Shown: positions 17,788 to 26,480, numbered from the stretch's first letter. The stretch is 64,000 bases of DNA from Dolomitihabitans soli (GCF_022213955.1 NZ_JAKNTW010000021.1:1-64000); one strand, 5' to 3'. Numbers and translations: made by a program. The notes: generated by a model from the sequence alone, not told the origin.

Positions 17788-17842
17788 TGGTGGGCGATAC
17801 TGGGGATCAAACCAGTGACCTCTTCGGTGTGAAGCAACTCTG
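17788..17842 (-). pseudogene. Degenerate tRNA-Val(CAC) 3' portion (possible attachment site)
   Basis: On the minus strand, the anticodon arm (CTTCACACCGAAG), variable loop, T-arm and acceptor end ATCGCCCACCA match the 3' half of actinomycete tRNA-Val(CAC). The T-loop has one extra base. The 5' half is scrambled, with no proper D-arm, so it is not a functional tRNA. A tRNA 3' end left alone is the usual mark of an integrative element's attachment site. It lies where the sugar region gives way to decayed accessory DNA. Confidence 0.6.
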
Positions 17843-18114
17843 AGATCAGCCCGACCATTGGCGCACGCACCTGGCAACGAAGGCCGCAAAAGTCCGCCGT
17901 TGTCCGGGCACGTCCACAGTGGGTGTCACCCAGTTAGTCACTCGACATCACCCCGTGTACAGCAAGGCGAGACGACCTGGGACGTCATTCAAGACGACTC
18001 GCGCAGGTCCGCCGAATGGGGGAAACACGTGTTGGCCAGCTGACCGCGCGGGAGGTTGTCCATCGCGCGGAGCGCGTAGAGAGCGTGCGAAGCGACCTTC
18101 TGAATTGATCCTCA
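17843..18114. other. Intergenic, no supported gene
   Basis: No open frame here has credible codon use, a ribosome site or family resemblance. It joins the tRNA fossil to the CTAGGTCTAG repeat cluster. Confidence 0.5.
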
Positions 18115-18207
18115 CGCCTCTAGGTCTAGACCCTGACGCCTCTAGACCTAGAGGGTTCTCTAGAGCCTGATTCCGTGATTCACCTGCGGTCTAGGGCCTA
18201 GAGGCCC
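18115..18207. repeat. CTAGGTCTAG-type palindromic repeat cluster 1
   Basis: Several copies, in both orientations, of a GCCTCTAGGTCTAGA-like motif: 18115-18130 direct, 18138-18154 inverted, then CTCTAGAG near 18158 and GGTCTAGGGCCTAGAGGCC near 18188. The same core returns at 19966-20050. They could be operators, iterons or recombination sites of a lost element. Confidence 0.6.
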
Positions 18208-18465
18208 GACGGCGATTACTGCCGTGAACGCCCGACGTGGCGCTCTCGTGGGGGGCTGGGGGTGCCACGCGAGGGAGGGTTACAGGTCAGACCGTCGTTG
18301 CACCCTCCTGGCACCCCCCTCTGCACCCCTGGCAGCAAGATCAAAAGCTTTAGCGGTTGCATCCCACGCGAACCCTGACCGTCCCGCGCGAGCCTCGCGC
18401 GTACACGGCTGCATGGGCCCCCTCCCCCAGCACACGCCGCGCCGGCGGAGTTAGGCCGTCCGATG

Positions 18466-18485
18466 GGAGTTAGATCCCTAACTCC
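18466..18485. repeat. Palindrome GGAGTTAG-N4-CTAACTCC
   Basis: A perfect 8-bp inverted repeat with a 4-bp spacer. Related GTTAG/CTAAC half-sites occur on both sides (about 18448 and 18540). Probably a regulator site or small hairpin; no adjacent promoter can be identified. Confidence 0.45.
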
Positions 18486-18615
18486 GGCCGCGAGAGCCCC
18501 GTAACCCATGCCGACCTCGGGAAGTGAGCGAGTTACCTGGGTTAGGTCGGGTTCCTCACGCAACTGCGGGCCCCCTGAGGGCGCTGATTTGGGCGGGCTG
18601 GGGGGAGATAACTCA

Positions 18616-18720
18616 GCCGCTACCAGGTAGCGGCGCCGCTACCTCAGCCGCTACCAGAGCGACGACACGGAACCATCCCCTGGCCCTCCTTCGAGTGATG
18701 GCGCTCCCGCTACCGCTACC
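18616..18720. repeat. GGTAGCGG/CCGCTACC palindrome array
   Basis: CCGCTACC occurs at 18616-18623, as its inverse at 18625-18632, and directly at 18635-18642, 18647-18654 and 18707-18714, followed by a partial GCTACC copy. Units 1-2 and 2-3 each form perfect palindromes with 1-bp and 2-bp centres. Spacing of 8-12 bp resembles an iteron or multi-site operator. There is no gene within 300 bp on either side. Confidence 0.6.
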
Positions 18721-19081
18721 CCACCTGCACGCCCGTGTGCGTGTTCGCGGACGCCTGAGCATGATCATTCGGGGACGCGCGCACGGGCGCAATCCCTCCC
18801 GGTCCTGCGGCTGTATGAACGCGGTGTCCAACGGCTTCGACGGGCACACGCAGGGCCCTCGCCTGATACGGAACCAACTTGAGGCGGTGCACTACTGACA
18901 AATTTCCCTGCACGAATGACAAAGTCCGAAGCCCACGACGATCCTAAGGTCTATGGGCGAGGCCAGAGAAAGAGGAGTCACATGTTCCCCACTACCGGGT
19001 CTCACTGTCAATCAGGGTTGTGAACCAAGCCCAGGTCGGGGCGCTGTTGAAACCAACCGAAACATCTCTGCTGGAGGACTG

Positions 19082-19549
19082 TTGAAGACACGCATTCTGG
19101 GCGCCGTGATGGGAATCGCAGTATTGAGCGGAGGGCTGCTGGTGCCAAGCCCGGCGCAGGCGAGAGACGGAGTGTCCTCCGCCCTCGTCCGCGTGGACAC
19201 CGGGATCGACGGCGGTGGCGCGCTCGTCCGGACGACCGTCGACTTCGTCAACCGGAAGAAGGTCATCTTTCGGAACTTCACGGTGCGCGACCTCTGTCCC
19301 GGCGACAACAGGCCGGTGCAGGCCCGGGCTTGGTGGAACTACGCCGACGGAACCACCGGGGCCAGCGCCGTGAGGAAGGACACCAACGGCTGCGGCGACG
19401 ACGGCACCAACTTTGGAAACATCACCTACACCGGCTCCAAGGCCATATCGAGCGTCTACCTGGAGGTGTGGCTCTACACCGGATCAGGCTATAAGCGTCG
19501 CGACTTCAGCCTGTACCGATACAACCAGTACGTACACCCGGGCCGCTGA
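19082..19549 (+). CDS. Small secreted protein of unknown function
   Basis: A 155-aa exported protein. The start is TTG 19082, just after GGAGG at 19073. The upstream frame is open but lacks a ribosome site. The signal peptide is KTRILGAVMGIAVLSGGLLV, ending PSPAQA with a clear A-X-A cleavage site. The mature part has two cysteines (DLCPGD and TNGCGDD), probably a disulfide, and is rich in aromatic beta-strand-like segments (ARAWWNYADGTTGA, VYLEVWLYTG). I do not recognise the family. Confidence 0.7.
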   Translation: MKTRILGAVMGIAVLSGGLLVPSPAQARDGVSSALVRVDTGIDGGGALVRTTVDFVNRKKVIFRNFTVRDLCPGDNRPVQARAWWNYADGTTGASAVRKDTNGCGDDGTNFGNITYTGSKAISSVYLEVWLYTGSGYKRRDFSLYRYNQYVHPGR

Positions 19550-19552
19550 CGC

Positions 19553-19962
19553 TCAGGCTTTCAGCTGGTCGGCGTACCAGGACTTGATGACGTTGCCGAT
19601 GATGGGCAGGCGTTCGTCGAAGGGGATGAAGGCGGAGTTCATCGCGTTGATGGCGAACCCGCGGAAGCCGGGCAGGCCGAAGGCTTCGGCGAGCAGGGCG
19701 AGTTCGCGAGTCATCGAGGTTCCGCTCATCAGGCGGTTGTCGGTGTTGACGGTGACCCGGAAGCGAAGCTTGGTGAGCAGGCCGATCGGGTGGTCGGCGA
19801 TCGACGGGGCGGCCCCGGTCTGGAGGTTGCTGCTCGGGCACATCTCCAGCGAGATCCGGCGGTCGCGGACGTACGCCGCCAACCTGCCGAGCTCGGCCTC
19901 GCCGTCGGAGGAGAAGGCGATGTCGTCGATGATCCGGACGCCGTGGCCGAGCCGCTCAAAGT
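19553..19962 (-). pseudogene. add: Adenosine deaminase, C-terminal fragment
   Basis: About 136 codons of the C-terminal third of an adenosine deaminase. [10 protein letters not shown] carries the catalytic-site His region, [15 protein letters not shown] and [19 protein letters not shown] the metal-binding Asp segment. The N-terminal two thirds, including the HxH zinc ligands, are missing, so it cannot be active. The homology stops at about 19962, exactly where the CTAGACCTAGCACC repeats begin. It appears the gene was cut by recombination there. Confidence 0.8.
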
Positions 19963-19965
19963 GCC

Positions 19966-20050
19966 GCTAGACCTAGCACCCCGAACCGCTAGGTCTAGCA
20001 CCCGCGCTAGCGCCTAAACCGGCCGTTGACCTGGCATCTAGCACCTAGCA
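19966..20050. repeat. CTAGGTCTAG-type palindromic repeat cluster 2
   Basis: GCTAGACCTAGCACC (19966-19980), GCTAGGTCTAGCACC (19988-20002), GCGCTAGCGC (20004-20013) and ATCTAGCACCTAGCAG near 20036. It shares its core with cluster 1 about 1.8 kb away. It lies between the truncated adenosine deaminase and the 3' end of the GntR gene. Confidence 0.6.
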
Positions 20051-20058
20051 GCTCCCCG

Positions 20059-20340
20059 TCAGGATGGCCCCATAGGGGACTTTCCGCCGCGCTCGCCGAT
20101 GAAGGTTCCTTTGGCGGGCAGCGTCACGATCAGACCGCGCTCACGGAGTTCCACCATCGCGCGTCGTACGGTGCCGAGCGCTACGCCGTACTCCTGGGCC
20201 AGAGCACGCTCACCCGGTAGACGCGAGGCTGGGCGGAGTTCGCCGGCGTCGATGCGTACGGCGATGTGGTCGGCCATCGCTGCGTAGACGTACACCGCGC
20301 CCTCGGGGTCGAACGGTGGAACGCCCTGGTCATCTCCCAT
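20059..20340 (-). CDS. Small GntR-family transcriptional regulator
   Basis: A 93-aa protein consisting almost only of a GntR winged helix. AMADHIAVRIDAGELRPASR and LPGERALAQEYGVALGTVRR give the helix-turn-helix, and GLIVTLPAKGTFI the wing. There is no effector domain, as in the short regulators of actinomycete mobile elements. The ATG at 20340 is chosen because upstream sequence in frame belongs to an RHS fragment. The nearby CTAGGTCTAG repeats are downstream of its stop, so they need not be its own promoter. Confidence 0.8.
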   Translation of the reverse strand: MGDDQGVPPFDPEGAVYVYAAMADHIAVRIDAGELRPASRLPGERALAQEYGVALGTVRRAMVELRERGLIVTLPAKGTFIGERGGKSPMGPS

Positions 20341-20399
20341 GCAGATCACGTTAGAGCGGCCTTGAGCTACACAAACAGGCAGGTAGCGGCATGCCGCTG

Positions 20400-20575
20400 T
20401 ACACCGCTGCGTTGGGTTCGAACGCTGCTGGTCCGGCTGTTCAGGCGAAGGCTGGGGACTGGGTTGCGTGGGTGTGGGGCGCTCGCTGGTGCAGTACCCG
20501 TACAGGCAATGGTCTGGACGTGGCCGTCGAGTTCGATGCCGGTGATGGGGTTGCCGCCGGTGAAGCGCGTTGCGC
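20400..20575 (-). pseudogene. RHS core fragment, second partial copy
   Basis: About 170 bp closely matching 22863-23022. On the minus strand it encodes the end of an RHS core (the GGNPITGIELDGH region) and the DHCLYGYCTS linker with Pro-rich spacer, but with frame breaks. It lies downstream of immunity-like gene 2, the arrangement of a displaced (orphan) RHS C-terminal cassette. Confidence 0.65.
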
Positions 20576-20640
20576 TTCACCCCAGCGCGCATTGACGAAA
20601 GGACTTCCTACGCAGTTTCTGCGTCTACGGAATCGGCACA

Positions 20641-21072
20641 CTACTCCGCAGTGCGTCGCCAGGAACGAAGAATCGATCGCGCACTATGTCGAACGTCCTG
20701 AGAAGCTACTTTCGACCTTTCTACGGCTTCCAGGAAAGCCTCAAGCTCCGAAGACCGCGGCATTTCACAAATCCATTGCAAGGCCAACCGATGCCAGTAC
20801 GTACTAGGTCGCTCGACGGCAAGGCGAAATATGGCAACCAGAGGAAGACGTTCCAGTAACCACTCTTGTCTGAGCCCAAGATCTTGACTTCGCCACTTGA
20901 GCTCATCTTCGAAAACACTATAAGGGTGCTCTAAAAGTGGGAGCAACCCAATTGGCGATTGGGGGTCAACCTCCCGCCCAGGAACCTCGCGATCGCCGAC
21001 CCATAGTGTTGTGTCATCCAGGACACCTAACCATCCACCCTCGTTGATCGGCAGGATGGGAAGCCAAGTCAT
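20641..21072 (-). CDS. Candidate immunity protein 2
   Basis: A 143-aa acidic, soluble, mostly helical protein with no signal peptide and no family that I recognise. It begins MTWLPILPINEGGWLGVLDD and ends in a helical region, LEAFLEAVERSKVASQDV. It has lower GC than its surroundings. It starts about 70 bp after the end of a broken RHS toxin remnant on the same strand, the position an immunity gene normally occupies. Function is inferred from position only. Confidence 0.5.
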   Translation of the reverse strand: MTWLPILPINEGGWLGVLDDTTLWVGDREVPGREVDPQSPIGLLPLLEHPYSVFEDELKWRSQDLGLRQEWLLERLPLVAIFRLAVERPSTYWHRLALQWICEMPRSSELEAFLEAVERSKVASQDVRHSARSILRSWRRTAE

Positions 21073-21145
21073 CGGCGCCTCTCCGACGTGCTAGATACGG
21101 GATGGCCATCCTACTACATCCCGTATTTTTACTTCGATACCGTAA

Positions 21146-21519
21146 CTACGCATGGTCTCGACAAAACTTCTTCTGGACTTCGTCGTTCCGATTCCTCCAG
21201 TAGTGTCCACTTAATTCGTCGGTGATGAACTCACCGTTGGAGCCTCGCCGGAACATGCCACCAACGACCGTAGATGTGTCGGCGTTGATGCTTTTGCCAG
21301 TCGCTGGTGTGGACTTAACGCCGTCGCCGGTATCTCATGTGCCGCAGGATTACCGACTGCGAACCTGCCAGTCTTCGGATCGAAAACGAATTCGATCATA
21401 ACCTTTTGGGAAAGTAATTCTGTAGCGCTGCTACCGATTTCACGTGACCGCTGGCCTCGATTACTCCAGAAACAGGCCCGCTGCCGACCCTGCTTACGCC
21501 TCCCGCAGGCGACCCCCAT
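21146..21519 (-). pseudogene. RHS-associated toxin domain 2, frameshifted
   Basis: In one frame SSATELLSQKVMIEFVFDPK and TGRFAVGNPAAHE lead to SPHQRLAK. The sequence then shifts frame near 21290 and continues SINADTSTVVGGMFRRGSNG, then GHYWRNRNDEVQKKF to the stop at 21146. Joined, the two parts form a coherent C-terminal domain of the kind attached to RHS and similar polymorphic toxins in actinomycetes. I cannot name the exact toxin family. The frameshift should inactivate it. Confidence 0.6.
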
Positions 21520-21814
21520 CAGGAAAAGCAGTTCACAGACATTTCTGGAAGCCCTCAGCCGGAGAAATGACTCCCCGGGGGCGCAATATCTCTGGTGAGC
21601 TCGCTATATCGGCTTCCCGGGAACCGCGCCGTTTGTAGCGCCATCCGAGTCGAGTGCTACACCATGCGAGCTGCCTCGTAAGCGTCGACGCTTACATCTC
21701 CGCTTTCGTCCATTCCCTCCCTATACCTAGGGTCGGCATTGGAGATGGCCATGTCGGGGACTTTAACGGCTGCCCCCCGACAGGAACGATCAGAGCACCC
21801 TGAACGTATCAAAA
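21520..21814. other. Intergenic between two RHS cassettes
   Basis: No credible gene. AT content is higher than the chromosome average, like the flanking toxin/immunity DNA. Confidence 0.4.
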
Positions 21815-22201
21815 TCAGCGCGGTTTCTTATCTTCCGAAAGGCCAATTTGTATAGCTTCCAGTTGCCTCTCCGTGAGTTCGGGGCATTTTCCGTTCCGTC
21901 GCTCTATGATGCTGACGAACTCTAGTGGAAGCTGGACCTTATACTTCGATATATAATAGGAGAGATAGCTAGGCCACAGCCATTCTCCGTCTGTGAGAGT
22001 GGCCACCGGGCCAATGGCACAGCCGCTCTCAGTCAGCACATCATGCGCGAGTTGACCCGATACGGCGAGGATAGCTCCCCCATTAAGATATCTCTCGATG
22101 AGTGATGTATCCCCCTCTAGTTTTCCCACTAGTTCGTGCAGACTCGGATAATCGTCTGACGAACCGCTTGCCGTCTCCTGAAAATATCCTACTTTCTTCA
22201 T
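21815..22201 (-). CDS. Candidate immunity protein 1
   Basis: A 128-aa soluble protein. The ATG at 22201 is 1 nt past the stop of the toxin-like ORF and follows a G-rich ribosome site (GAGGCGGGAAATAAA). The motif LTDGEWLWPSYLSYYISKYK followed by LPLEFVSIIE is shared with many short actinomycete proteins encoded after polymorphic toxins. The tight spacing to the toxin and the low GC support an immunity role; direct evidence is lacking. Still intact although its toxin is broken. Confidence 0.65.
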   Translation of the reverse strand: MKKVGYFQETASGSSDDYPSLHELVGKLEGDTSLIERYLNGGAILAVSGQLAHDVLTESGCAIGPVATLTDGEWLWPSYLSYYISKYKVQLPLEFVSIIERRNGKCPELTERQLEAIQIGLSEDKKPR

Positions 22202-22202
22202 T

Positions 22203-23187
22203 TTATTTCCCGCCTCGAAAGAAGCTCTTCCGTGTACCCAATGGAGTGAATTCGCCTGGTCCGACAGCCATGCGCCCATTGTCCCATACCCAGACGATGT
22301 CGGTTGGCGCCAACACCTCCACGTCTATTTTGTTAGCCAGATTCTGGGCGGCCGATGTATTACAGGCTCCGATCTTACAGGAGATAAGTCTGATAGGACC
22401 GCCTTTGTACTCCGAATCTCTCTTGATTAGGTTCGCCAATGTTCGGTGATCTATGTTGGTGCCGTTCATCCACGAATCCGGCCGAGCGCCTAAGCCTGTT
22501 GGACTCCCATAAATCGCCACATCATGGTAACCTTAAGGGGGTTAACCCTTTGAACATAGTCCCGAAGAGGTCGCCCGGGCCGTGAATTTTGACTGGGCTC
22601 CCTCAGCTGCCTTCCCTCCGCCCTTGAGAAGCTTCTTGGCAAGGGTTCCGAGTTTACCGAACGGAATGAAACCGATCGTTGCCCACCCACATGCCCCAGC
22701 GTCTCCGCCTCCGCATTCGACATAGTCGGAAGCGAACACATCATAGAGCGCCGCTATTTCAGATTTGCCCCAGTTGCACTTTTCGTGGTCGATTCCTTCG
22801 CAGTACCTGAAGTACTGGTTGATGTTTTTCGCCGGATTTAGGACTGGGGGTCGGCGACGTGGTTGGCGTTTGGGTTCGAGCGCTGCTGGTCCGGCTGTTC
22901 AGGCGAAGGCTGAGGACTGGGTTTGGGCGTGGGTGTGGGGTTGCTGGTGCAGTACCCGTACAGGCAATGGTCTGGGACGTGGCCGTCGAGTTCGATGCCG
23001 GTGATGGGGTTGCCGCCGGTGAAGGCGTAGCGGTTGGCGGTCCAGGGGTCGAGGCCGAGGTTGGCGAGGGCGCCGTTGTATCTGTCGAGGGTGAGGAAGC
23101 GGTTGAGGCCGGGGTTGTAGTCGCGGAACCCCATGTCGTACATGCCGGTGGAGTTGTCCCACCGTTTGGCGTTGTAGCGGCAGATCG
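22203..23187 (-). pseudogene. RHS C-terminal cassette with toxin domain 1 (truncated, two frameshifts)
   Basis: Read on the minus strand, it starts abruptly in an RHS core (CRYNAKRWDNSTGMYDMGFR, DYNPGLNRFLTLDRYNGALA, GGNPITGIELDG). Near 22840 the frame shifts into NINQYFRYCEGIDHEKCNWG and a linker GGGDAGACGWATIGFIPFGK. A second shift near 22545 leads to GYHDVAIYGSPTGLG and RLISCKIGACNTSAAQNLAN. The last part resembles a Cys-His type toxin or protease domain common in RHS/WXG effectors. The expected HG motif reads YG here. The upstream RHS repeats, thousands of bp in intact genes, are absent. Confidence 0.7.
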
Positions 23188-23244
23188 GGCTGTCCGACCT
23201 CGGCGCGGGGATAGGGCTACGGGGATATGTGGCCTATCCGAGAT

Positions 23245-23275
23245 GGGTGCGGCTCTCTCTGAGGGAGCCGCACCC
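23245..23275. terminator. Hairpin downstream of the DUF1963-like gene
   Basis: GGGTGCGGCTC and GAGCCGCACCC form a perfect 11-bp stem around a 9-nt loop. It is 38 bp beyond the minus-strand stop at 23314, so a transcription terminator is likely. Confidence 0.6.
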
Positions 23276-23313
23276 GTCGAGCGTTCTGGGTGGCGGCGGA
23301 GCGTTTGTGCGTG

Positions 23314-24267
23314 TCAGGTCTGTTGGTAGATCGTGGCGGCAAGACCGCAGGACGCGTCGAGGAATAGGTAGGTGGTGCCTTCGGCGATGGGGTCGCCTTC
23401 TGGGTCCTGTGCTTCCTCTAGCCCCATGTAGTCCATGGTTCGCGCGCAGAGGGGGCAGGTGGGGTACTGCGCGTCGTCGATCCATTCGGGGTGCCCGCCG
23501 ATGGACGGGGTCGTCATGTCCCAGCCGCCGGCGGACATGTCGGGGTTGGTGAGGAGTTCTCCCGGCACCTTGCGGAGGGTGGCGGGTGGGCTTTGGTCGT
23601 CGATGATGCGGACGGGTTCCGCGGAGTGGTCGGAGAGACTGGATCTGCCGTCGGGGCTTACCGTGGAGTAGAGGGTTGTGTAGGCGTAACATCCCTGGCA
23701 GGTGACGATCCTGAGCCGACCGGACCAGCCGGTGTGGGCGAGCGCTTCCGCGACTCGCCGGTCGCCGGTGTCGATGTCAAGAACCGTCCACAGCGGGGCA
23801 CGGCACCAGGGGCACGCGCCTTGAGCCGGGGGCTCCACCGTCCTGTCAGGATCGGGCTCCAGCGAGTAGGCGGTTCGCCCGCACAGTTCGCGGGCACGGC
23901 CGTTCTCCAGGGTCCAGCCTCCTTCCTGCATGTAGTCGGCCGGGCCGATGCAGAGTTCATCGGCCCCGGGTGGCAGTTGTTCCTGCCAGCGGCGGAACGC
24001 GTTCTCGGCGACGGGGCCTCGCGTGTGCGCCAGGATGAGCAACAGCGCGTTCAGTTTCGATGCGCCATCGTCGATCATTGTGGCGATGGCCCGTTGCATG
24101 TCGTCGCCGGCCGTGCGGTAAAGCTTCGCCGGGTGCAGGACACCGGCCGCGAGCAGGTCCGGCAGGTGCGGGGTGAGCATTGACGGGGTCTCGTCGGCCA
24201 GCCGCTCGAGTTCGTACTCGGCGTCGAACTCCTCCGCCGCCGCGCGGAGTATCAGATTCTTGATCAT
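23314..24267 (-). CDS. DUF1963-like (YwqG-type) protein
   Basis: A 317-aa cytoplasmic protein. The N-terminal 100 residues are helical and repeat-like. The C-terminal part has two CxxC-type pairs (GACPWCRAPLW; TCPLCARTMDYMG) and the GGHPEWIDDAQYP and GTTYLFLDASCG features of DUF1963/YwqG proteins. The start is uncertain: ATG 24267 lacks a ribosome site, while GTG 24297 directly follows AAGGAGG with no spacer. Upstream open sequence belongs to the transposase remnant. Function unknown. Confidence 0.6.
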   Translation of the reverse strand: MIKNLILRAAAEEFDAEYELERLADETPSMLTPHLPDLLAAGVLHPAKLYRTAGDDMQRAIATMIDDGASKLNALLLILAHTRGPVAENAFRRWQEQLPPGADELCIGPADYMQEGGWTLENGRARELCGRTAYSLEPDPDRTVEPPAQGACPWCRAPLWTVLDIDTGDRRVAEALAHTGWSGRLRIVTCQGCYAYTTLYSTVSPDGRSSLSDHSAEPVRIIDDQSPPATLRKVPGELLTNPDMSAGGWDMTTPSIGGHPEWIDDAQYPTCPLCARTMDYMGLEEAQDPEGDPIAEGTTYLFLDASCGLAATIYQQT

Positions 24268-24397
24268 CTGCGGGATGCTAGCCGCTGGGGCCGACACCTC
24301 CTTCGATGGACCTTTCGTGACACGTAGGAGCCTCAGGTGGCAATTCGACGTGGGTGCAACCCGAACGGGGTGCGGCCCCCTGAAGCGAGCCTGTCGG

Positions 24398-25337
24398 TCA
24401 GGCTGTAAGGGCGTATCCGTCCTGGTAGCGGGTTTGGTGGACACGGTTGTGTTGTCGGGCGAGGTGGTAGCGCCAGTAATCGTCGAGATGACCGTTGGCG
24501 GTCACGGCGCGTAGCTTCAATACCGCTTCGGCTCCGGTCAGGCCCCATCTGGCTCCGGCCAGGTCGAATCTGTCGGCGATCAGATGGCGGCATGCGTCTT
24601 CGATCACGCCGGTCGCTATCGGCCATCCCTCCTGAAGCGCTTGGTCGTAGCGCAGGTGTTCGGCGTTGTTGGTCAGGTAGCGGATGCAGGCGTCGATGCT
24701 GTCGCGGCGCCGGGAGGGTAAGGCGGTGGCTTGGGCGGTCAACGCGGTGATGACCTGGTCGGTGTGCCCGGCCAGCAGCGCCAGGGCGTGGGCGGCGACC
24801 CAGTCTTCGGCGGCTGGGGCGGCGGGCGGGTGCAGGCTCCAAGCCGCAGCCCACAACTTCTCGATCACATGGACGAAGTCGATGACGATGTGCACGGCCA
24901 TGCCGCGGCGGGCGGCTTCGGCGGTGATCAGATCGAGCTGGTGCCGGGCTCCGTCGACGAGCACGACCCAGGGACGGGCATGGGTAGGGTCGCGGGCTTC
25001 GGCGTGGTCGAAGACCTTGGCGATCACAGTACCGGGGTCGGTGATGATGGAGCCGCACAGCCACTTGCGCGCCGCGCGTGGCCTGGGCCGCGGCCGGCGG
25101 CTGCCCGCCGCGTCCGCCGGGGACGGCGGTCACATCGTGGGGGCGCCGGGGTGCGGGTTCGGAGTCGTAGACCACGCCGAGGGTGGCCATTCTTTTGCGA
25201 GCCGGTTTCTCCCCAGAGGCCAGCCGGGTGCGGAAGGGCGCCCTGGCGCGGGCGGCGGCCTTGGCGGTTGCGGGCCGGGAGCTTCCGGGCAGCTGGTCAC
25301 CACCCGCATCCGCGCCACCAAGCTCGGCCTGCCGCAT
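24398..25337 (-). pseudogene. ISKra4-like transposase, frameshifted and N-terminally truncated
   Basis: The C-terminal 209 codons (24398-25027) are intact and read as an ISKra4-family transposase: PWVVLVDGARHQLDLITAEA, IVIDFVHVIEKLW, GWPIATGVIEDACRHLIADR and AGARWGLTGAEAVLKLRAV. The catalytic region is recognisable. Upstream, ARKRMATLGVVYDSEPAPRR is in another frame, so there is at least one frameshift near 25040-25100. The N-terminus is lost at about 25337. No terminal inverted repeats were identified. Confidence 0.75.
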
Positions 25338-25757
25338 CTGTTGGATGCCCTATGAAAATCAAGTGCCTGACGTCGACACGGCGATCAAAGCCGATCGAAA
25401 GCCGGTCGAAAGCAGCCCTAGCTACGTTGACGCGACCTGGTTCAACTGATCGGAGAATCCGATGCGTCACCATCAGCTCGAAAGCGAGGCCTGTCAGGCT
25501 CCGCCTACAACCCGCTGACCTGCACTGGCAGCGCCAAATGTTTTGTCGGTAAGAAGCGATTCACGCGGTCGTAAACGGGTTGGTCCACGGGAGGACGGCC
25601 GTCGCGAGCAAGACCGAAGTCCTGGTCCTGGTTCGCATGCGGCACGGTATGCCCTGGGTTGTTGAGCTCCTACTCAATGCGGGACAACACGGAGACAACA
25701 GCCAGCCAACCGCCGTCGCGAGAGTCCTCCCGACTCATCTCCTGGAGAGGGAACACC
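25338..25757. other. Intergenic, no supported gene
   Basis: Only weak short frames are present. It separates the transposase remnant from the small secreted protein gene and probably contains the latter's promoter, which could not be delimited. Confidence 0.4.
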
Positions 25758-26057
25758 ATGCAAAAGACAGGCCTCCGCCTGCTAGCACTCTCGTTCGTGG
25801 TCGCGGGCATCACCGCGGCACTTCCAGTCACCGCCGCCAACGCTGAACTGCGGTGCTCGGCCCTATCTGACAAGGCGCACACCTACTACAAGGTTTCCTG
25901 CGACGACCTCTGGAAGCCCATCCGCAACTACCGCGCATGGGTGAAGTGTGGCTCCACGACCTACTGGGGCGAGTTGGCCACCAACTGGCACAACGTCTCC
26001 ACGGCCAGGTGTCCTTCTGGTAAGACCTACAGCTCGAGGGGCTGGAGCTGGGCGTAA
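25758..26057 (+). CDS. Small secreted cysteine-containing protein
   Basis: A 99-aa exported protein. The signal peptide MQKTGLRLLALSFVVAGITA continues ALPVTAANA, a good signal-peptidase I site. The roughly 70-residue mature domain has four cysteines (LRCSA, VSCDD, VKCGS, ARCPS), enough for two disulfides, and many aromatics. A GGAGAGGG ribosome site precedes the ATG at 25758. Family not recognised. Such small Cys-rich secretions may be lectin-like, inhibitory or antimicrobial, but nothing here proves it. Confidence 0.7.
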   Translation: MQKTGLRLLALSFVVAGITAALPVTAANAELRCSALSDKAHTYYKVSCDDLWKPIRNYRAWVKCGSTTYWGELATNWHNVSTARCPSGKTYSSRGWSWA

Positions 26058-26291
26058 AGCTCGTGGTATATGGGGTGCCGGTAGGAATCAGGCCGCACGG
26101 CCCAGAGCGACTGCGCGTAACCGGGAACTCCCGGACGGCTTGAAATAAAGGCATGACACGTGAAGAGCCCGGTGCCTTGAGAGAGGCACGCCGGAATCGG
26201 CGAATTCGGCTGATCTGACATTTTCCAAGCGAACAGGCCGGCGGAACTTCCGTTCTAGTGGTCGTCGCAACACCCCAGCTGAAGGGGTGCG

Positions 26292-26480
26292 ATGGACTTC
26301 GAGATCCGGAAAGATCGGAAACCGCAGGGGCGACGGGCCCTGGTCCGTGAGCAGGAGGAATACTTCCGGCTCATGGATCAGGGCTTCAGTACGCGTGAGG
26401 CGGCCCAGCTGGTGGATGCCGACTACTCCCGGATGCTGAATCAGTCGCAACAGTTCCACCTGATCGGCCCATCTGCTACG
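26292..26480 (+). pseudogene. IS30-family transposase, N-terminal fragment
   Basis: The first ~50 codons, MDFEIRKDRKPQGRRALVRE and EYFRLMDQGFSTREAAQLVD, look like the N-terminal helix-turn-helix of actinomycete IS30 transposases. After DADYSRML the sequence is unrelated, and the catalytic DDE domain is missing. Confidence 0.6.

Noticed and set aside
17788-17862. Functional tRNA-Val gene
   Set aside because: The 5' half and D-arm do not fold, the acceptor stem mismatches, and the T-loop has an extra base; only the 3' part is tRNA-like.
20340-20592. N-terminal extension of the GntR protein
   Set aside because: The upstream codons are an out-of-frame reading of the RHS fragment; ATG 20340 gives a complete winged-helix protein of normal size.
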